Shown here: in pieces, positions 44,925-55,453 of the stretch
Position numbering within the stretch: position 1 is the stretch's first letter
How the letters are laid out: the number at the start of each line of letters is the position of its first letter
Assembly (NCBI GenBank): GCA_032358255.1
Contig: JAULBX010023074.1
Span: forward strand, 1-64,000
DNA from: Heterotrichella gracilis
Taxonomy: Eukaryota; Sar; Xanthophyceae; Tribonematales; Xanthonemataceae
Direction: 5' to 3'
Length of the DNA stretch: 64,000 bases
The notes under the pieces: model-generated
What the model saw: only the letters and a program-made list of their open reading frames with translations
Database searches by the model: none
Told to the model about the DNA's origin: nothing
Program-made: the position numbers and the translations under genes

Positions 44925-45074
44925 TCATGTGCCGAGTGCGCCTGTGCGTATGTCTGGCGTGGTGCACGGCTGCATGAGGCGGTAGGGGAGCATGACAGGG
45001 CGGAACAGCTGTGGGGGGACATCCGCACCCTGCGGGGCATGATGCTGGAGACACAGGGTGGGGACTCCGAGTGA
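44925..45074 (+). pseudogene. Duplicated fragment of the DNAAF4-like 3' end
   Basis: GCTGCATGAGGCGGTAGGGG-AGCATG-CAGGGCGGA-CAGCTG, then CATCCGCACCCTGC and ATGCTGGAGACACAGGGTGGGG, repeat the end of the last DNAAF4-like exon (44757-44858) about 210 bp downstream. The copy ends in a TGA and has no continuous frame with the gene. Confidence 0.8.
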
Positions 45075-46682
45075 GGAGCCCGGGAAGGCACAGCTGGGCG
45101 CGTGGTCTAGCACCGTTGCCTGCAGGCTCCAGAGGGCAGCGAAGTGCCTATTGATGGTATCATATCATGCGCCAGCATGATAATGACATATTGAGCAGGA
45201 TTTGCGCCTAGGCCAATAATTGACAATCGGCGACAGTTGGCACATCCAATTTGGCACAATGTCATGGCATTGCAATTGCAGAGATAGTTGCAGGTTTAAT
45301 TCTGTAACTGCACAACGTATTATTCTTAAAGTTACGATAATTATTACATACGCAGTTGAACAGAAATATATACATACATACTCTTCTCAATTCCAAGTTC
45401 TTCAAGGCTTTGGTCACGCCAACTCGGAGCGTCGACGTGCTCACTGTGACAGCCAACATATTATTACGTATACGCCACCTTCGGTTCATTGCTGAGGCAG
45501 TAGCTGGGCAATAAACACAATGCTTGCCAAGCGGCTTAACGCTGTATAATAAAACGCGTATTAACACGGGTCAAGGCTCTGCTATGTGCATACGCAGCGC
45601 CATAATTGCTCACAGTGTGTGGATGAAGCGAATGGGCACGCTCCAAGCCATGCAGGCAAGCTTCCTTGGCGCTACCGCAAGAATTGAAGCATCACACCGC
45701 ATCCAACAGAATGGAACTGGGTTTGCAAGTGTTGCTGTTGATGGTCCATCCCCTGCGCCACACCCAACCCCTTTGCATGCGGCTGATTCTGGCAGGTTGC
45801 GGCCACTGAATGTCGATGGTCCACTCTCCTCCATAGCAGAAAACTGTGAGATGAAGTAGCAAGCGGAGACGTCCCACATTACATTAACCCACTGCCAGTG
45901 GCAATCTGGCTCAAACCCTTCCCAGGTGGCCTGATGTAGGCCCCGAAACTCCGAGGGCGGCGGTAGGGTTTATTTCCCACCCTTGAATCGCCACCACCCA
46001 ACGCCCCTCCCAGCAGCGGTTTGCCCTTCACCAGTGCCCACCCGTGCTGGTGCTAACACTCTCACACCTGAGGGAAGCAAGGTGGAGAGTGTTAGCACCT
46101 ACGGGTGAGGCAGGCAGGCAAGCGCAAGGGAAAAATGTAGAATGAAAAAATAGGGGAGGAGGGGGGACCAAAAAGGTGGCGCGGGCGCAACTATGATTGA
46201 CAAGCAGGGGGAATGAACAATGAAAAAGAAAACACCCAGACCCTAACAGCATAGCTCAAGGGTATATGCTTTTCCGGACCAGTGTCATGGTGGAGAATCC
46301 GGAACCCTACCCCATAACCGTACATGCTTCCTTAACAACCAACTGCATGCGTCACGCGCGCCTCCAACCCCAACTCTGACAACCATTTGTTCAGGATAAT
46401 GAAACATTAAAGCCAAAGCGGTATTCCAAGCTTGAAGCAATACCACTTGGTTTGCCACCCTGCCAAGTCACACACTTACAAAAGAAGGGAAAAAGCACAA
46501 CTACGGAAAACACAAGCGACAAACACAACGCCTCATTAAGTGACGGCACAGCACGAGCTTCTCAGCAGTATGCACCCACCCTAAACCTACCATACCAGTC
46601 ACACACCCATCACCACCGCCCCAACATTCCAGCACCCTTGAAACCCAAAACCCCCTGGAAAACCCTAAACCCCCCGCAGAAA
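45075..46682. other. Convergent intergenic region, DNAAF4-like / thylakoid protein
   Basis: No supported gene. It contains a long perfect-type hairpin (46039-46107, separate entry). TTACA at 46476-46480 is TGTAA on the minus strand, about 200 nt past the thylakoid-protein stop. A 111-codon frame at 45524-45859 shows no family pattern. Confidence 0.4.
46039..46107. repeat. Long-stem inverted repeat (hairpin)
   Basis: CACCCGTGCTGGTGCTAACA continuing to CTCTC (46039-46063) pairs with GAGAGTGTTAGCACC-TACGGGTG (46085-46107), with a short loop. GGTGCTAACACTCTC and GAGAGTGTTAGCACC are perfectly complementary over 15 bp, and the outer CACCCGT/ACGGGTG adds 7 bp. Confidence 0.85.
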
Positions 46683-49499
46683 TCACAGCTCCAGCACCAG
46701 CTTGGCAGCAAAGCCCACCGCCGCCCAAAACAGCCCAAACTTCACCCCCGTGACTACACTATCCTTCACCTTGCCAACGCCATCGGCCGCGGACTTGGCC
46801 AGCGCCCGCCCGCCCGCCACCACGCCCGCAATGCCCAGCAGCCCGATGGCCACTCCCAGCAGCAGCTTGGTGTTGTCGTCCACAGCTGTCATGGCAAGCT
46901 CGACCTTGTTGTCGCCCCCGCTCACCGCCCCGGCCACCACCTCCTCCACGTTGGTGAGCAGGATGGCGCCCAGGGTGGCAGTGACCGAGACAGTGCCGGC
47001 GACTAGGAGTGGGTTGTTGCGGCCGGTGCCTGGATGGGAATGAGGAGGGTTTAGGGTTTTAAGGACAGGATGCTGAGAGGTTGAGGGAACAGCCACCCCT
47101 AAACCTTGAACCCCAAGACATGTGGTGCGTGCTTTTCCCAAACGCCTGCACCTAAAGACAGGTGGTGCGTATGCTTTACTTCAGCACTTGGAAGCCCAAA
47201 ACAGGGTTCCTGTTCCCTTAAAAAACATCCTGTCCATGAGGGCACTGTCCCCTGTCTCCACACGCTTTCAGTCCCGGCTTGCTCCCCCGCAAACCCTACA
47301 TCCTAGACCCTAAGACAGGAAGTGCGTGCCCTGGCTTCACTTTCTAACGCCAGCTATGCCTGTTGTTATCCTAAACCACGTGGTATGCAGGTCCGCACCT
47401 TTCTTCTCCAGGGCGATGTCCCCGGTCTCCACGAATGCCTTGAGCCCTGGCTCGCCCCCCGCAAAGCCGCCAGTCACCAAGTCCCTGGTAGGGTACTTGC
47501 GTGCATCGTCCAGCACAAACCGCCCGGGGGCGCCCGACTTGCGTAGGTCAAGGTCGCTGCAAGAGGGCAAGGGGGGAGCACTGTAAAGGATATGGTAGAA
47601 TGCATGCTGAAGAGGTTTCCGGCAGGCAGCGTGATTTTGATGTTTAGCCTATGGTATCTTGGAATTTACGTTGTACTACTTTCCCCAAGGGCGCCTGACT
47701 TGTGTAGGTCAACGCCGCAGTGAAGGGGAAAGGGAATTGGGGGGCGCGCTGCAAAGTATAGGATATGCATGTAGGGCTTAGTGTTTAGTGTGCACCACAA
47801 TCTGCAGATAGGGTTACGGGTTGCCAGGGTTTTGAATACAACATTCCTCGCCAAACCCGACATAGTTTGGGTCCTTGCCCCCCTCGTCTTAGTGGTTAGG
47901 TGTAGGGTTTAGGGTTTTATCTTCAGGGATTGGGGCACGCACTCCTTGCTGTAGCCCACGCAATTTGGGGTTTTTGCTGTCTTAAAGGCTGGGTGTAGAG
48001 TTGAGGGTTTTAACACTAGGGTTCAGGGTTTCATCTGTAGGGTTTAGGGCACGCACTCCTTGCTGTAGCCCACGTAGATTGGGTCCTTGCCCTTCCCTGT
48101 CTTGATGGCCGGCACCTTCTTGGCCCCGTACGTGATTTGGGTGGTCCCCGCAGAGAAGGGGGCCTTGGTGGCCACGTACTTCTCGTTCTTGATCTCCTGG
48201 AAAAAAAGCAGGGATTATGGTTCAGTTCACACTTCATTGTGCGTTCCCTCCCTTCTTTGTTTGGGGGGGTGGGGGGGGGGAGGGGAATGTGAGTTGTTGT
48301 CCCCCCCAACCAAGCACTGGCCGGTCTAGGGTTTAGGGTTTTGGTGTGCACCCACCTCGATGAACTGCTTGAGGCCCGCCTCGCCGCCTGCCCAGCCACC
48401 CACGTACACGTTCCTGCTGGGGTACTTTGCTGGGTCGTCCACTATCGTCCTGCCCTTGCCCAGGTAGATCTCAGAGTCCTTTTTGGCAGCCTGCAGGAGT
48501 GGGGGAGGGGTAGGTGGGTGGGTGGGTGCTGCAGGAGAGGGGGTGTGGGGGGAGGGGTAGTGGGTGGGTGCTGCGCACTCCCTCGTCACCTAGAGGCGGG
48601 AGTAGGATTCCATGGGCCTCCCCACTTGGTGGCGACTACAGCACTAGCAGTCGCTGGGTGCGATTGATATAACTAGTTGTGAGGTTGAGGCCAAGGCAGT
48701 GGCACATTTAAGGGATGGTGCTAGGTGTTTGTAGCATACATTGTGACTTTGCTGCACTGGTAAGCTCAACAAGGGTGTGGTGGACACATTTTGGCACACT
48801 GACTCAACTGGACGTCTAATTTAGTCTCTCCCCAAAATGATCTGGCAAGCCTCATTGTGGACGCACAAGCGCACAAGCTCAGTGCGAAAGCCCTAAATCG
48901 AACCCAGCCTATTGCAGTCGCGACTATTTGGTTCAAGCTGACTTAGTGCTTGGAGCAATGTGAGCCGTGAGCTGCAAATGTAGGCGGGTTGTGCGGTAGT
49001 AGGTTTCGGGCTATGCATGCAAACAAAAAAGTACTCGACGCGCGGGGCAAAGGGTACAACTCTGCACACAGCGTAGCTCACATATGCTCCGACGGCTTGC
49101 AGGAACAGCTAAGTTGGGTTTGGCATACAAGTGCGGCAGTGACGGCATGAGTCTGCCCGCGAATGCCGGTCCGAAGTGCAGGCTGCCATGTTGGAAATGC
49201 AGTTGGAAATGCAGGGCAATGCGCTGGTCATAGGTCACAAGATCGTCCCTCAAAAAACAGAGAAATATTCACTCGGGTATACTTTGCGCTCGACCTGTGT
49301 AGGAGGTACCGGTTGCCAGTGCTGCGGTGCTGCGGTCTTGCTCAACGGTGGATGCACGGCTAGGTGACGACTCGCGCCCCAATCGCACCTGTGGTCGCAC
49401 AATCAGCCTGCTAGGCCTTCCACTGCGTTTCCTGGAGGCTGCTGCTGTGAAGGCCTTCTGCCCTGTGAAGGTTGACGTGCCTTGGAGGGCGGTCTGCAT
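46683..49499 (-). CDS. Chloroplast (probably thylakoid) membrane protein with duplicated GGWAGGE module, function unknown
   Basis: Five phase-compatible exons encode 296 aa: 49499-49389, 48490-48356, 48196-48057, 47556-47399 and 47029-46683. The first exon is a basic Ser/Thr-rich transit peptide. The second encodes YLGKGRTIVDDPAKYPSRN and GGWAGGEAGLKQFIE. The fourth repeats this as RFVLDDARKYPTRD and GGFAGGEPGLKAFVE. The third links them (TTQITYGAKKVPAIKTGKGK). The last exon has three hydrophobic helices (LLVAGTVSVTATLGAILL; LLLGVAIGLLGIAGVVAGG; FGLFWAAVGFAAKLVLEL). I cannot name it. The composition and transit peptide fit a thylakoid or envelope protein with stromal or lumenal GGWAGGE domains. 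The splice joining exons 3 and 4 (donor GTGCGT after SK, giving SKDDLDL) was chosen by phase. Introns are full of junction copies. Confidence 0.72.
47105..47405 (-). repeat. Copies of the end and donor of exon 4 of the thylakoid protein
   Basis: Two to three related segments (about 47115, 47155 and 47312, sharing AAGACAGGTGGTGCGT-like sequence) and a copy of the GGCACTGTCCCCTGTCTCCACACGC portion (47240-47270) echo exon 47556-47399 (GGCGATGTCCCCGGTCTCCACGAATGC). They lie in the next intron. Confidence 0.65.
47670..47735 (-). repeat. Copy of the acceptor and start of exon 4 of the thylakoid protein
   Basis: AAGGGCGCCTGACTTGTGTAGGTCAACGCCGCAGTGAAGGGG (47687-47728) copies GGGCGCCCGACTTGCGTAGGTCAAGGTCGCTGCAAGAGGGC at 47527. 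It lies upstream of the functional exon in transcript direction. Confidence 0.75.
47860..48060 (-). repeat. Copies of the end and donor of exon 3 of the thylakoid protein
   Basis: GGCACGCACTCCTTGCTGTAGCCCACG occurs at 48049 (functional donor) and at 47936. A weaker echo (GTTTGGGTCCTTGCCC) is at about 47868. Runs of TTTAGGGTTT lie between the copies. Confidence 0.8.
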
Positions 49500-50106
49500 C
49501 GTGATAGAATGTGTGGGTGCTGAGTGTTACAGTCAGTGAGTCTGTCCGAGTCTGGCTCGTAGATAGCTGCAGCAGGCCTGGTGACTGGTCCACACGGTGA
49601 TTAGATGGTACACCGCTCGATATGTAAGTAGCTATGCGTTCAAAGGGTACTCAGCAACTTTGAGAGGTCAGCTGCTGGAAAGCTAGATCAGGTCACAGGG
49701 GGTGGACAACGACCAGCACGCGTAGCTGCAGACGGTAGACAGCTCTCCAGTGATTCTGTTGTGATAAACAAGGTGTTTGGAACGGGATTGCTTTGCTTCA
49801 ACGCTTTAACTTGGAGTTTAAGCCACTTTGTGACCCGATAAAAATCTGATCGTCTGGAAAAATTCTCCAATGTTCGCCGGCGGCCGCCTGGCCAGCGGCG
49901 GCAGCTCCCGCCGGTATGGTGGCGGCGAGGTGGGTCACGGCAAAGTCTGGCCAGAAACACCCAAAACCCGAGTGCATGACCCGTTTTAGCTCGTTCAGAC
50001 CCGCCCTGTACACGCCTTGAACCGCTATAGAACCACTTGGCTTGCTGGTGCCCATCCTCGTGACTGCAGTAGCGTCTGTGTCGAGTTTGCACCAGTGGTT
50101 GCAGCC
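49500..50106. promoter_or_regulatory. Divergent promoter region, thylakoid protein / cL38-like gene
   Basis: Start codons at 49499 (minus) and 50107 (plus) are 607 bp apart. Both products look plastid-targeted, which suggests shared control. No coding exon or named element is recognised. Confidence 0.45.
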
Positions 50107-51137
50107 ATGGGTTTCGTGAACCTGTCCCGGCCTTCTGGCACTGTGCTCACCAGCACTAGCAGCAAGACACAGACGGTGGCACGGGTGGAGTTCAAGGCTG
50201 TCAAGCTCATGACAAAGAGGCGGCCTATCAAGGTGTGTGCACTCAGATGCAATTGGGTGAGGTACCCATGTCCACAAGCTAGCTGAGACAACCCAAGTGT
50301 GCCTGGATTAGCTGGCACCATTTATTGTGTGTGCTTATATCCCTTGCAAAAGGTTGACATGTTGAATACTGTTGCCTACTGAATGTTCGTTCACGGTGGA
50401 AGGTTTGTGGTGTGTCCATAGTAGTCTGGCACACCACGTGGTGGGTGGGTGCTCCTGTATAAGGGGGAGGGGGTGAGGCTGCTTGGATTGCACCAGCAAG
50501 GAGTATACGGAACAGCAATTATATAAATATTTCATACTAGAACCTTTCTTAGTATCTACAACAGGAGGTGTTGCGTCCACTGCACTGTGTCCTCAAAATA
50601 GCACACCATGCGTATCGTGGGTGACCAGACCTGAAGGGGTTTGAAGGCTGCTTAGGAGGACAGCACTCAGGAGGTATACAGTACATAGAGATGCAAAACT
50701 TCCTTACAAGACCGTTCTTAGTCAGTACAACGGAAGGTGTTTGATGGGTGGGCACACCGCTGGCCACAGTAAAGCAGCTGTTCAGCACAGCTTTACGAAT
50801 TGGGGTGTGAGGCAGGTTGCATCACGCCAGCAGGGAGTTCAATGACCACTCCCCTCAGGTTGTAGCCTTTCAACCCACGTTTTCTCCCCTGCAGAGCAAC
50901 CCGTCAGACAGGAGACACAAGCCATGCTCCTCATACCCAGCAGCACCCCCCCCGCCACCAGAGTTTGTGGTCATCAAGCAGGTGCGCATTTTTTCCTGCC
51001 GCCTTGCAACTGTTCTACTTTCAGTGCCTGCAGCAATTCCCTGGATGTGCTGTGTCGCTGTGCTTTCAGATACCCGCTGGCAGTGTTGTAACCCACCACC
51101 TTGTTTTGGGCAGGCTGAAAGCAAAAAGGAAGAGTGA
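50107..51137 (+). CDS. Plastid ribosomal protein cL38 (PSRP6)-like
   Basis: Three phase-compatible exons give 78 aa: 50107-50232, 50895-50981 and 51114-51137 (GCTGAA... to TGA). The N-terminal part (MGFVNLSRPSGTVLTSTSSK) is a short, Ser/Thr-rich transit-type sequence. The conserved part reads KLMTKRRPIKSNPSDRRHKP and CSSYPAAPPPPPEFVVI. Plant PSRP6 (cL38), a small plastid-specific protein of the 50S chloroplast ribosome, has the same arrangement: a KxRPxKxxxxDxxRKP basic stretch, then a Tyr and a Pro-rich run. The match is from memory of this short family, so the name is tentative. The C-terminus is KQAESKKEE. A TGTAA motif follows 190 nt after the stop. Confidence 0.65.
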
Positions 51138-51942
51138 AGATGTCAGCTAGGGTATTCAAGGGACTGGGCAATTGCTGCTCTTGGGGAGAATAGCAGTGCA
51201 GGGGGTGGCACTTGCAGCCTCACTGGGGGGAACAAGAATTGCGTTTGTTGCTGCAATGTTATAACCTGCTGTACTGCTGCACTGTGCTGATGGTATGTAT
51301 GTGAGTGAAGAGCTTGCTCACATTTTTGTAACATATATGACAGCACTGCAAACCCAAGAGTTTGCCAACATGCAGTTGAGAGGTGCTAACATGGCACAGC
51401 TACGCGCCAGTATTATGAGTGAGGTGCTATCGAGTCGTAATAAAGTGGGTGACACATAAATTTGTTGCACTTCTGAAGGCAACTTATATATGGTTGCCTG
51501 CAAAGATGGATGACCAAAGTATTGACATTTTTGTCTACTGTTGCTATGCCACATTGCCATCAGTATAATAGTTTTGGCGGTGAGGATAACTGGGACACAT
51601 CTCATCATGTTCAAAAGATCGATAAAGTTACATGAATTGTTCATACAACACACCTTTCAAGCAGCATGCCTGTCTATGGGTGCGAGCAAAGACCTATCCA
51701 CTGATTGGTACAGGCAAAAGGCACTTGCTGTCAAGCAATCAAGCCATGGGTTCATAACCCTGTCTACCATTAACACAGCAATGTTCTGGATAACATGATA
51801 ACAAACAACAAGTAAAACACCCAACAGTTATAACCCAAGGGAATGTGCTAACATTTATTAATCCCAGGCTGCGCAAACACAAAACTAAGCTGTGCTGCAC
51901 ACACCACTACGCCGTAAGGCAGGTACAGAGTGATAAAACGCT
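51138..51942. other. Convergent intergenic region, cL38-like / LEA
   Basis: This AT-richer stretch contains no recognised coding pattern. It holds the 3' UTRs of both genes. Confidence 0.4.
51327..51331 (+). terminator. Candidate TGTAA poly(A) signal of the cL38-like gene
   Basis: TGTAA lies 190 nt after the stop at 51137. It is the first TGTAA I see downstream. The motif is short, so this is tentative. Confidence 0.35.
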
Positions 51943-53354
51943 CTACTTGGCCGCCTGCTTGGTCTTGTCAGCAGCCTTCTGAGTCTCGCGGGACGCAGTG
52001 TTCTTGGCGTCCTGGCCAGCCTGCTGCGCCTTGTCAGCCACCTCGCTGCCCTTCTGCTGTGCCTTGTCAGCCACCTCGCTGCCCTTCTGCTGCGCCTGTG
52101 GGGAGGATACGACAACGTCAGTATAAAGTGTTTGATAGGCGACACTATCCTCTTATATATTGGGGGTAGAATTCTTTGCTGTTTATTTGCTACAACCCAG
52201 CTCATTGGCACCAACAATAAGCATATGCGCACGGCACCACAGCTCCAACATATCCTTCCATCCAGTGCTGCCACAGGACACCATCAAATTTAATTACCAA
52301 CAGCCTAAATGAGCATTTCAACCCTACACGCTTAACCGCGCACTCTCAACTGTCACAGCCTTGCACGTGCCTGGCCGGTCAGCTCTGACGCCTTGTTCTT
52401 GGCAGCAGTCGCCGTCTCGGAGGCCTTGTCGCCTGCGGTGCCGGCAGCGGACTTGGTATTGTCCAGAGCCTCACCAGCCTTCTGCTTGGTGGCCTCTGCG
52501 GCATCCCCAGCCTTCTCCTGGGCTGCTCCACCAATCTGCAGAGGCAACAGGGCATGGGTTAGGCGCGGTGGAGGTATTTGCATGGCAAAGAGTTTTGCAA
52601 ATAACCCATGAAGGATACTGGACCTTGCCCATTCTTCAAGATGTGAGGTGGTGACAATTCCTGGCTACCACATGGCTGCCGCATGCCTACATCTCTGACA
52701 TAACCACCAAAATGAAATGCCAAAAGGGTCATAAAACTACAGTTGCGAGTACAACTCATTTCCAATGAGTTATACTGGCCTTCCAACTGCTGCTGTAAAG
52801 GAGAATATGTGTTCACAAAGGACTATGGATAATCGTGATAAAGCCCACATACAGCAAAACTGCAATGCCCACATAGTCCACACTGGCACGCAGGCTGAGC
52901 CTGGCATCTGGGCATGCTTTAAAAATAAAACAAAGCTATGCAGTATCCCAGTGTCAAAAAGGTGCCTGATATGCATCATCAGGATGGTTCCTTGCTATGC
53001 ACCATCAGAAAAACCTCGTAGGCAAAATGCAAAATGCAAAATGCAAAATAGATCTTATGCCATGAAGCCCAGTTTGGCTGTTTGCGAAGTTGCACCCAAC
53101 ACTGGCCACCAATAGAGTGTGTGCAAGTCTACTTGGAGGGCCTCGTTGCTTGTAGAGGGATAGAGTAAAGTATCGTTGCTTGCAGGGGGATAGAGTTGGA
53201 GATCGGAGCCTACCTCGCCAGCCTTCTGCTTCCCTTGCTCGTAGGCAGAGGAGACGGTGTCAGCTGCGCTTTGAGCAGCGCCCTTCACCTGCTCGGTGGC
53301 TGATGCCAAGGCATCCTGGGCCTGCTGGAGGACAGACTTGTTCTCGGAAGTCAT
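51943..53354 (-). CDS. LEA group 3-like desiccation/stress protein
   Basis: Three exons join in phase to 152 aa: 53354-53214, 52535-52371 and 52095-51943 (stop TAG). The protein is almost entirely Ala, Lys, Glu, Gln, Asp, Ser, Thr and Gly with no Trp or Cys. It carries imperfect 11-residue repeats such as AQQKGSEVADKAQQKGSEVA and AAEATKQKAGEALDNTKSAA, the hallmark of group 3 LEA proteins. These are disordered in water and form amphipathic helices on drying or at membranes. There is no clear transit peptide (MTSENKSVLQQAQDALASAT), so it is probably cytosolic. The second intron appears to be of GC-AG type: phase requires exon 2 to end at CAG before GCACGT. If not spliced, the frame ends three codons later (ARL). 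Confidence 0.82.
53023..53049 (+). repeat. 7-bp microsatellite (CAAAATG)n
   Basis: Four tandem units of CAAAATG lie in the first intron of the LEA gene. Confidence 0.9.
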
Positions 53355-54387
53355 AGTTGGTTGTTGGGGGGTTGGAGACCGAAAGGTGTTTGGGGGTAGG
53401 TAGTAGCGAAGGGATGCGTAGGAGATAGGAGAGAATGTGTTGGGAAAGACGTCGCACTGCAGGGCTTTATACCGTGGAGCCTGGGACGAAGCCGGCTCTC
53501 AGAGCGCTGGTGAGCCCCCCAAACGTGACTGCAGCTTGCCCGGAACTCGTCCTTTTTCCTTTGGACCCAGGTTCGAAGCGATTTCACGGAAGCTGCGATT
53601 GCCTTGCATCCAACCTCTGCATGGCTTCCCTGCCGCAGGGATTGACATGTGGCAGGGTGGGCCTGACGCACGTGGGATCCACATGTTTGAAAACACCCAC
53701 CTTGCGCGCTGTACGAGCGCGTACAAGCCATGCTTGCTTCACGAAGCCTCTTTTCATGCCTTTTGTACCGCTATCTTGCGCCGGGATCACGACCCTATCT
53801 GCAGCAGGTTGCGTGGCTGCCCACTTGCGGTTTGTCATCTCAGAGAAAGCATATTGAGAGCGCTTGGCAAAGTCTTGACGTGCATGTAAGGGCCTTCTGC
53901 GGGCGTCTCAGGCGGCATAGCATTCACAGGACGGCAAACTGACAGGGGTGTTGTATCTACTTCAGTGTCGGTGAGTATGTGCATTGTAGGCCTGGGTCTA
54001 GGTCAGCACCCATGCCTTTGGGTCAGCATCGCAGAATGGGCCTCTGCCCAGTTCAAGGGCCAAGCCTGAGCTTGTGGAGACACTGGTGCAGTTGATGCCG
54101 TGGGGCACCATACACGTCATGCTGTGCTGAACACTGCCTGCTGAAAAGCTGTTTCTTTGGTACACGGTAGTACAGCTGTATAAACAAACCAAGGAAGTCC
54201 ACAAAGTCCCTGGGTGGACAGGTAGGCAGGCAGTGCCATGTAACCCTTTGTTAGGCACTCTTCTAGACTGGGTTGAGCCCAAGCTGTGGGGGGTGTGCAC
54301 AGTGCGCCTATCCGCCCTGCTGATGCCGGGGGCCCAATGCCACTGCACATGACAAGAATTTCACTGAGGTCTGAGGCTGTAGAACGT

Positions 54388-54565
54388 CCCTCGCGGTTGT
54401 CACTTAAAACATAGCTAGCAGCGCAAGCCATGTTGTTGGGCTGGGCACTGAGCTGCCATGCAGGTCATGAGCAGCATGAGCAGCATGAGCTGCACGGCAG
54501 CGCAAGGCTCAGCACACCACCATGGCCTGCGCAGCTAGCTATGTTTTGAGTGACAATCGCGAGGG
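54388..54565. repeat. Inverted repeat, 45-bp arms (hairpin 1)
   Basis: The left arm 54388-54432 (CCCTCGCGGTTGTCACTTAA ... AAGCCATG) is complementary to the right arm 54521-54565 (CATGGCCTGCGCAGCTAGCT ... CGCGAGGG) with about four mismatches. A second imperfect 24-bp pairing inside (GCTGGGCACTGAGCTGCC with its partner near 54488-54513) would extend the stem. Confidence 0.85.
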
Positions 54566-55357
54566 GCCCTCATGCGCATGAATGCTGCGCATGAGCTTCA
54601 TGCCCATGAGGCTCATGTTGCTCATGCCCCTGCTGATGGGTCCATGCCAGGGCCTACAGCCGGCATGCATGGCACTCCAACGCCTTGGGCATGGCGCATG
54701 AGGCATGGCGCATGACCAAAGCCGCATGCACATGCCGCATGATGCATGGTGAGAGTGGGCCGCATGATGCGTGGCCCTTCCAGCGGGCCATTTGGATGCA
54801 TACGGCATCACTGCTGGGAAGAGAAGGGGCATCGGCCGTGGGTCACGGTTTCCACATGGCTGTTGCGTATATAACTGGGTGATGCCATATGCACGTGCCG
54901 CATTCACATGTCCCATGGCGGTCAGACTCTCAGCATGGCACAAGCGGGTAACGGCCATGGGCTGCATAGTCAAGGCCTCATGGCGTTTGCTCAGCTTGGT
55001 GCGCACGATTGAGGATTACTGGTAGATGGTGAAATGTGGTCCAGGTGGGCATCATGGCGTATAGGGCAGGCACCTAGCTGGCATGGCTGCATCCCGTTGT
55101 ACATGAGCTTCAACGTGGCGTTGGAGTTCCAGTATGACGTGATGTGGAAGTTGGCCAGGCGCCCGCGCCGTGCGCCATGCTGCGCGCATGGAGCACAGTC
55201 ACTCTGACAGTGTTCACTGCACTCAGCGTTCACCACATCATAATCTGTCTGCTATTCGTTTGACACCCTAGAAATGCATCCAATGCCCTGGACGTTATGA
55301 ATCCAGCATGAGGGCTCTGGTGCCCTTATATGGTGTATGGAGACCGCACAGACTGAG

Positions 55358-55453
55358 CCTGTGTTAGTTGTTACAGTTGCAGTATCCAAGTGTACGCATT
55401 AGCAGATCTGGTAGTACGCACACTTGGATACTGTAACATATACAGCTAGCACA
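55358..55453. repeat. Inverted repeat, about 40-bp arms (hairpin 2)
   Basis: The core CAGTATCCAAGTGT (55380-55393) pairs with ACACTTGGATACTG (55420-55433). Outside it, CTGTGTTAG...TGTTACAG pairs with CTGTAACA...CTAGCACAG allowing small bulges. The loop is about 16-25 nt. The motif CACAGACTGAG flanks the structure on both sides in direct orientation (55347 and 55450). Confidence 0.85.

Noticed and set aside
45524-45859. 111-codon plus-strand frame
   Set aside because: No homology pattern, and opposite-strand frames cover the same bases equally well.
46683-49499. PsbS or LHC-like assignment for the thylakoid protein
   Set aside because: It lacks the chlorophyll-binding ExxxNxR helices; the three helices at the C-terminus are of different character.
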